Assembly: GCA_964600165.1 (NCBI GenBank)
Contig: CAZRIP010000147.1
Coordinates: forward strand, 1 to 6,909
Source: CAZRIP01 sp964600165
GTDB taxonomy: Bacteria; Elusimicrobiota; Elusimicrobia; UBA1565; UBA9628
Direction: 5' to 3'
Length of the DNA: 6,909 nt
Shown piece after piece: positions 5,168 to 6,909 of the stretch. The position numbers and the translations under genes are program-made. Each line of letters opens with the position of its first letter. Within the stretch, counting starts at the first letter, position 1. The notes under the pieces are model-generated. The model was not told the DNA's origin. It did no database searches and saw only the letters and a list, made by a program, of their open reading frames with translations.

Positions 5168-5845
5168 TTATAGGCGATGGCCCCCCGCGGGTTCTCTCTC
5201 GCTGCGGCGCTGCGCGGCGCGCTTGTACACGGACGCCGTGTTCTGCGCGGACGCCAGGGCGACCAGGCGCGGGTCGAAGCCGGGCCTGATCGTCAGGGTC
5301 ACCGTGTCCGAGTACCAGTGATCCTTGTCGACGCGCGCGGCGTTCGGCAGGACGAAGCCGATGTCATCGACGGCGCCCGTTTGGGCGACGATTTGGCCGG
5401 CGGCGTCCTTGATCGTGAAGACGCTCGCCTCGGAGGCGTAGCGCTCCTCGATCGAGCCGATCTTGGCGCCCGAGCAGTCGGTGACGGCGCCGTCGGCCGC
5501 TTTCTTCGCGGCGACATTGCCGTGCGCGTCCTTGTAGACGGACTCGCCGTCTTCCGAGTCGATCGTCCCGACCGTCGAGCCCCCGATCACGATCTTCTTG
5601 TCGGTGTTGAACGCCCCCTTATTGGCGAGCTGGGCGCCCGACAAATCGAGGACCGGGCAAGCCGCGGCCTTCGCCTGCTCGGCGACGGGAACGCCCGGAA
5701 CGGGCGCGGCGGTCGAATGGCTCTGCGAGACGCTGCGGAAGCTCAAATCGGGAAGCTCGGGCGCGCGCTCGAGCTCGGCGGAATGCGCGGCGGTCCCGGC
5801 GACGGCGAGGATCACGGCGGACAGCAACGACGGCAGCGGTCTCAT
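5168..5845 (-). CDS. Secreted protein with internal beta-type repeats, hypothetical
   Basis: This 225-residue protein begins with a Sec signal peptide (MRPLPSLLSAVILAVAGTAAHSA, cleavage likely near residue 23; no lipobox Cys). The ATG at 5845 is chosen because GGAGGAGT (5848-5855) lies just upstream; a GTG at 5857 overlaps that Shine-Dalgarno. After an Ala/Pro linker the mature part holds two similar units: residues about 88-120 (GSTVGTIDSEDGESVYKDAHGN...) and about 127-158 (GAKIGSIEERYASEASVFTIKDAAGQ...). Each unit is announced by a 'D-x-SGA' stretch and a cysteine (63 and 124), which might pair. The end WYSDTVTLTIRPGFDPRLVALASAQ suggests a further strand and a helix. The alternating strand pattern with a terminal helix is loosely reminiscent of tubby/LURP-like barrels, but I would not assign it. 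A C6 run near the stop leaves the last seven or so residues uncertain. Confidence 0.85.
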   Translation of the reverse strand: MRPLPSLLSAVILAVAGTAAHSAELERAPELPDLSFRSVSQSHSTAAPVPGVPVAEQAKAAACPVLDLSGAQLANKGAFNTDKKIVIGGSTVGTIDSEDGESVYKDAHGNVAAKKAADGAVTDCSGAKIGSIEERYASEASVFTIKDAAGQIVAQTGAVDDIGFVLPNAARVDKDHWYSDTVTLTIRPGFDPRLVALASAQNTASVYKRAAQRRSEREPAGGHRL

Positions 5846-5847
5846 AG

Positions 5848-5855
5848 ACTCCTCC
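5848..5855 (-). promoter_or_regulatory. Ribosome binding site of the secreted repeat protein
   Basis: On the minus strand this reads GGAGGAGT directly before CT and the ATG at 5845. It fixes the start at MRPLPS rather than at the GTG 12 bases upstream. A weak -10 candidate, CATACT, lies at 5888-5893 on the same strand. Confidence 0.75.
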
Positions 5856-5902
5856 ACACGGATGTTTTTTGGCGTGAACGACAGAGGAGTATGGAGGCGG
5901 AA

Positions 5903-5916
5903 CGCGCGCGCGCGCG
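5903..5916. repeat. (CG)7 dinucleotide run
   Basis: Fourteen alternating C and G bases occur in the 109-bp space between the SRPBCC gene and the secreted-protein gene. Such runs can adopt Z-DNA or fold back; no function is shown. Confidence 0.7.
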
Positions 5917-5954
5917 AGGGTCTTAGGGCCCGGCGAGGGAGTGCGCCTTTCGGC

Positions 5955-6425
5955 CTAGAGCGCCGTCTCGATCTGGCGGATCTGGAGCTGCCGATGAAGC
6001 CGCTCGGCGCCTTCTTTGATGACGCCGAGCTCGAGCTCCAGGCTGCGGGCCAGCCACCCGCGCGCGGCCCAGGCCAACGGCTTCATGAGGAACGGGAATT
6101 GATAGTGCTCGTCGTGCGTGACGACGGTGCCGCCCGTGACGGGGCGCAGATGGAAGCCGCCCGTCGCCTTCTTGAGCGGGCCCTTCGTCATCTCGCTGCG
6201 AAAGCCGCCGTCGCGCGTGAACTCCATCTTGAAGGAGCCCCGCCAAGGCAAGCCGAAGAAGCGGCCCTCGAGCTCGGCGAAGCCGCTGTTTTCGTCGGGA
6301 TAGCTCACGTCGACGACCTGGGCGACTTTCTGCTCGTAGTCCTGCATGTTCTTGAGGTCGCGCAGATAAAGACGCACCGATTCCTTCGGCGCGCTGATCA
6401 TGATCTTGCGAGTGACGGTCAACAT
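5955..6425 (-). CDS. SRPBCC (START/polyketide cyclase-like) family protein
   Basis: This 156-residue soluble protein has no signal peptide and is the usual size of a single SRPBCC domain. The opening VTRKIMISAPKESVRLYLRDLKNMQDYEQKVAQVVDV is the classic start of the fold. It consists of a strand, the 'I.ap.e.V...l.D...m..y...v..v' helix-turn, then the second strand. Alternating strands (about 48-110, including HDEHYQFPF) follow, and the long C-terminal helix (about 120-150) with LELELGVIKEGAERLHRQL closes the ligand cavity. The family binds hydrophobic ligands or acts as cyclases, ubiquinone chaperones (CoqG/RatA-like) or dehydratases; none of these can be selected here. ATG 6425 has no Shine-Dalgarno, and the promoter TGGTATAAT predicts a leader of about 42 bases. 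Its stop is 109 bases before the next minus-strand gene, which has its own ribosome binding site, so co-transcription is possible but not required. Confidence 0.85.
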   Translation of the reverse strand: MLTVTRKIMISAPKESVRLYLRDLKNMQDYEQKVAQVVDVSYPDENSGFAELEGRFFGLPWRGSFKMEFTRDGGFRSEMTKGPLKKATGGFHLRPVTGGTVVTHDEHYQFPFLMKPLAWAARGWLARSLELELGVIKEGAERLHRQLQIRQIETAL

Positions 6426-6449
6426 GGTTTAAAGAGGGGTCTTGAAGAT

Positions 6450-6563
6450 GGCGCGAACGCCGATGCTTGCCTCATTATACCAGAAAACCTCTCCCCTCGC
6501 TCGAAGACGCTCCCGGCGCGAAGGTGAATTTTTGGCAAAATCGAGGCGCGAATCTGGCGCGAA
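6450..6563. repeat. Four copies of GGCGCGAA in the divergent intergenic region
   Basis: Exact plus-strand copies of GGCGCGAA begin at 6450, 6515, 6545 and 6556. The last two are 11 bases apart, about one helical turn; the second and third are 30 apart. They surround the SRPBCC promoter and lie upstream of the TATACT of the exported-protein gene, as regulator sites would. The octamer also appears in coding DNA from Phe-Ala-Pro codons, so chance is not excluded. Confidence 0.45.
6474..6482 (-). promoter_or_regulatory. Extended -10 promoter of the SRPBCC gene
   Basis: The minus strand reads TGGTATAAT, that is TATAAT (6474-6479) preceded by the TGn extension. The -35 position (about 6497-6502, GAGCGA) does not match, as is usual for extended -10 promoters. 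Transcription would start near 6467. Confidence 0.7.
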
Positions 6564-6577
6564 CCGCGAATAGCCGC

Positions 6578-6583
6578 TATACT
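6578..6583 (+). promoter_or_regulatory. Putative -10 box of the exported Gly-rich protein gene
   Basis: TATACT stands 7 bases before the ATG at 6591, so transcription would start at or within a base or two of the start codon. No Shine-Dalgarno is present (cccttaATG), which fits a leaderless message. No -35 match is visible. Confidence 0.55.
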
Positions 6584-6590
6584 GCCCTTA

Positions 6591-6909
6591 ATGAACACGC
6601 GCTTCATCGTGCTTTTCGCCGTGATCCTGGGGGCGGGAGGCCTGCGCTCAGCGCGGGCTCAAGACGACACGACGCCTCCGGACCAATCGTCTAGCGATGT
6701 AAGCTCCTCCGGCACGGCGACCTCGCCGGCGACCGGCGATGTCGGCGGCGGCGGCGCGACGACCGGCGGCGGCGCCGGCGCGGCGATCGGCGGCGGCGCC
6801 GGCACGAGCCTCGGCGGCGCGGGGACCGGCGTCGGCGCCACCGGCGGAACCGGGACCGAGAACGCCAAGGGCACGAGCGGCGTCACCTCGACCGGAGGCG
6901 CGCTTTCGG
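6591..6909 (+). CDS. Exported Gly/Ala/Thr-rich low-complexity protein (3' end outside window)
   Basis: The first 106 codons of an open frame that leaves the window. Residues 1-23 (MNTRFIVLFAVILGAGGLRSARA) form a Sec signal peptide with an Ala-x-Ala cleavage site before QDDTTPP. A Ser/Thr/Pro-rich stretch (about 24-49) follows, then a Gly-rich region with loose GGGAGA / GGAGTG / GATGGTG units. The plus frame is preferred over a proline-rich minus-strand frame across 6659-6886, because only the plus frame has a signal peptide and a promoter. The protein is not recognised. A surface, wall or extracellular structural protein, or the flexible N-terminal linker of a larger secreted enzyme, are equally possible. 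Confidence 0.75.
   Translation, partial: MNTRFIVLFAVILGAGGLRSARAQDDTTPPDQSSSDVSSSGTATSPATGDVGGGGATTGGGAGAAIGGGAGTSLGGAGTGVGATGGTGTENAKGTSGVTSTGGALS

Noticed and set aside
5944..5954. Short GCC-GAAA-GGC hairpin after the SRPBCC stop as a terminator
   Set aside because: The stem is only 3-4 bp and has no U-tract; too weak to call.
5598..6527. Plus-strand 309-codon open frame across the secreted and SRPBCC genes
   Set aside because: It spans two well-supported minus-strand genes and the gap between them, and shows no motif, signal peptide or ribosome binding site.
6659..6886. Proline-rich minus-strand open frame
   Set aside because: It is the complement of the Gly-rich exported protein's codons; it has no signal peptide or promoter, unlike the plus frame.
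1..6909. CRISPR array, insertion sequence, att site or rRNA
   Set aside because: I read both strands for regularly spaced direct repeats, transposase or integrase motifs, a duplicated tRNA 3' end downstream of 2943 and rRNA landmarks, and found none.

Overview
The window is GC-rich bacterial DNA (G/C-rich third codon positions, compact gene spacing, ATG and GTG starts) on a non-mobile, chromosome-like stretch. No insertion sequence, integrase, phage gene or CRISPR array is visible. The style suggests a high-GC Gram-negative-type lineage: small secreted Ala/Gly-rich proteins with Sec signal peptides, TATAAT-type promoters in a GC-rich background, and many starts without a Shine-Dalgarno sequence. 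Elusimicrobiota or a myxobacterial/deltaproteobacterial group would fit, but this is an impression from gene style, not a demonstrated placement.

Left part (1-2002): the window opens inside the 3' end of a plus-strand glycoside hydrolase 18-like gene. A strong hairpin separates it from a convergent minus-strand pair, an ABC-2 permease and its ATPase, which overlap by ATGA and resemble the NodI/NodJ and DrrA/DrrB exporter type.

Middle part (2003-5142): only 25 bases separate the ATPase start from a divergent plus-strand PhyH-like Fe(II)/2-oxoglutarate dioxygenase. A short palindrome containing TATAAT sits in that gap. Directly after the dioxygenase stop come another TATAAT and a complete tRNA-Ser(CGA) with encoded CCA. 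Twenty bases further starts a tight four-gene plus-strand cluster. It encodes a SEC-C zinc-motif protein, a YtnP/AHL-lactonase-like metallo-beta-lactamase-fold hydrolase, a small four-helix membrane protein resembling the TMEM229/PF06541 family, and an unrecognised two-helix membrane protein. Gene junctions are 1-base gaps or 4-base overlaps. A perfect 13-bp stem followed by a T-rich stretch ends the cluster.

Right part (5168-6909): two minus-strand genes follow, a secreted protein with internal beta-type repeats and an SRPBCC (START-like) lipid/hydrophobic-ligand-binding-fold protein. A 165-bp divergent regulatory region then precedes a plus-strand exported Gly/Ala/Thr-rich protein that runs off the window. 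That region has an extended -10 for the SRPBCC gene, a TATACT for the exported gene and four copies of GGCGCGAA.

The most notable features are the TMEM229-like/MBL-hydrolase/SEC-C cluster behind a tRNA, the recurrent TATAAT/TATACT boxes placed so close to start codons that leaderless transcripts are likely, and the repeated octamer in the last divergent region. I see no clear evidence of a wholly new defence or mobile system.
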